Source of the DNA: Candidatus Hydrogenedentota bacterium
GTDB lineage: Bacteria; Hydrogenedentota; Hydrogenedentia; Hydrogenedentales; CAITNO01
Assembly (NCBI GenBank): GCA_022710255.1
Contig: JAKLHG010000202.1
Span: forward strand, 1 to 7,034
DNA length: 7,034 bases
Direction of reading: 5' to 3'
How positions within the stretch are numbered: the stretch's first letter is position 1; each line of letters opens with the position of its first letter. The notes below the pieces were generated by a model. That model was not told where the DNA came from and ran no database searches. It was given only the letters and a program-made list of their open reading frames with translations. Of this stretch, positions 6,131 through 7,034 are shown one piece after another. The position numbers and the translations under genes are program-made.

Positions 6131-7034
6131 TTATTGGGGCAGAGGGTCTCCCATACTCCCGGAGATTTCCGGGCCAGACGGGACTTCGGGTTGAACGGGC
6201 AACTCCGGAGTATTTGCCCCGGACAAACCGGCATCGGACAGGAACCGGAAATACTCGGAATCAGAACGTATCATCAGTGTAGCCGTTTCACCCAGGGACT
6301 CGGCATAACTTTCCAGGGTGCGGAAGAAGGTATAGAACTCGGGGTCTGCCCCAAAGGCTTCGCTGTAAATCCGGGTAGCTTCCGCATCGGCTTCGCCCTT
6401 GGTAATTTCGGCCGTACGCTTCGCTTCCGAGATGATTTCGGCCAGTTCACGATCCGTCTCGCCTTGAATCTCCGCGGCCCGGCCGCCGCCTTCCGACCGG
6501 AATTCCTCGGCAATACGCTGGCGTTCCGCAATCATCCTGTCGAAAACGCGCTGCTGCACCTCCTGCACATAATCAATACGCTTGATGCGGATATCCTCGA
6601 GTTCGATGCCGTATTCAGACATTTGCGCCTGAGCGGAGGCAAGCACGGCGGCAACCAATTGTTCGCGGCCGACACGCACCTTTTTAAGCAGTTCGTCCTC
6701 CTCGTCTTCAGCGGCCAGGGCCCGTTTCAGGTCCGCCTCCGTAACCGCCCAGTCATGGGACCGGACAATCTCGGTCAGGTCCGTTGCGGAAATGTGGTCG
6801 CGCAAGACGGAATCCAGCACATCGTTCAACCGGTTGATGGCGCCCTGCTCATCACGAACGCGCTGCAAAAAGGTCAGCGGGTCCGCAATACGCCACCGCG
6901 CGGTGGTGTCCACGGAGATGAATTGCTCCCCCCGCGTGGGAATCTGCTCGGGATCACCGTCCCAGGAGAGCAGCCGTTTATCGAAACGGCGCACTTCCTG
7001 GATGAAGGGCATTTTAAAATGAAGCCCGGGGGTG
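6131..7034 (-). CDS. hflC: HflC, SPFH/band-7 modulator of FtsH (5' end outside window)
   Basis: Three hundred residues are visible. The frame stays open through the right edge, reading TPGLHFK before the Met at 7012, which corresponds to the internal PGLHFKIPF motif of E. coli HflC. The true start and the N-terminal membrane anchor (about 50 residues) are therefore outside. With HflK, HflC forms a large membrane cage around the FtsH protease and tunes membrane-protein turnover. Visible parts: SPFH domain with FISVDTTARWRIADP and IRIKRIDYVQEV; a long charged helical stretch (about 160-225) with RMIAERQRIAEE and ITKGEADAEATRIY; then DPEFYTFFRTLESY and the final EYFRFL, all in the order of E. 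coli HflC. The tail after FRFL is about 35 residues and Pro/Gly-rich, longer than in E. coli. The hflK gene usually lies immediately upstream and would be beyond the right edge. Confidence 0.95.
   Translation of the reverse strand, partial: TPGLHFKMPFIQEVRRFDKRLLSWDGDPEQIPTRGEQFISVDTTARWRIADPLTFLQRVRDEQGAINRLNDVLDSVLRDHISATDLTEIVRSHDWAVTEADLKRALAAEDEEDELLKKVRVGREQLVAAVLASAQAQMSEYGIELEDIRIKRIDYVQEVQQRVFDRMIAERQRIAEEFRSEGGGRAAEIQGETDRELAEIISEAKRTAEITKGEADAEATRIYSEAFGADPEFYTFFRTLESYAESLGETATLMIRSDSEYFRFLSDAGLSGANTPELPVQPEVPSGPEISGSMGDPLPQ

Noticed and set aside
6990..7012. ATG at 7012 as the start of hflC
   Set aside because: The frame continues upstream into TPGLHFK, a conserved internal HflC motif, so this Met is internal and the gene is cut by the window edge.

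Overview
The window carries six protein-coding genes (two cut by the window edges) plus one long non-coding gap. It contains no RNA gene, mobile element or CRISPR array. The exported enzymes with Sec-type signals, the HflC homologue and the moderately GC-rich genes point to a Gram-negative bacterium. The mix of a lectin-like/beta-propeller secreted enzyme with a membrane-anchored phosphoesterase resembles free-living Planctomycetes, Lentisphaerae or Hydrogenedentes-type bacteria. That placement is a guess from gene style and not a phylogenetic result.

Left part, plus strand: the last 46 codons of an unknown protein end at 143. About 365 bases follow without a convincing gene. Then come an M20-family dipeptidase (509-1885) and, 14 bases later, a TlyA-type rRNA 2'-O-methyltransferase (1900-2655). 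These two look co-transcribed, and both keep all the catalytic residues that can be checked by eye.

Right part, minus strand: TlyA converges, with only 13 bases between stop codons, on an unrecognised 162-residue soluble protein (2669-3157). Upstream of that gene is a 231-base intergenic region with a perfect TATAAT hexamer, a TGTGA/TCACA dyad and a chain of four alternating TCCGG/CCGGA arms. Next is a probable two-gene unit: a secreted sialidase-superfamily protein (start 6030, end 4444) followed 44 bases later by a membrane-anchored endonuclease/exonuclease/phosphatase-fold protein (start 4399, end 3389). Finally, hflC runs off the right edge; its start, and probably hflK, lie outside.

How the genes work together: the dipeptidase, TlyA and HflC are housekeeping functions with no visible link to each other. 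The sialidase-like/phosphoesterase pair is the accessory part, and both products should act outside the cytoplasm on glycan or phosphoester substrates. A LacI-family operator-like sequence sits just upstream of the pair, which would suit sugar-responsive control. No clearly new defence or mobile system is visible. The best leads are the propeller protein lacking the usual sialidase arginine motif, its candidate operator, the unknown 162-residue protein and the structured intergenic region.
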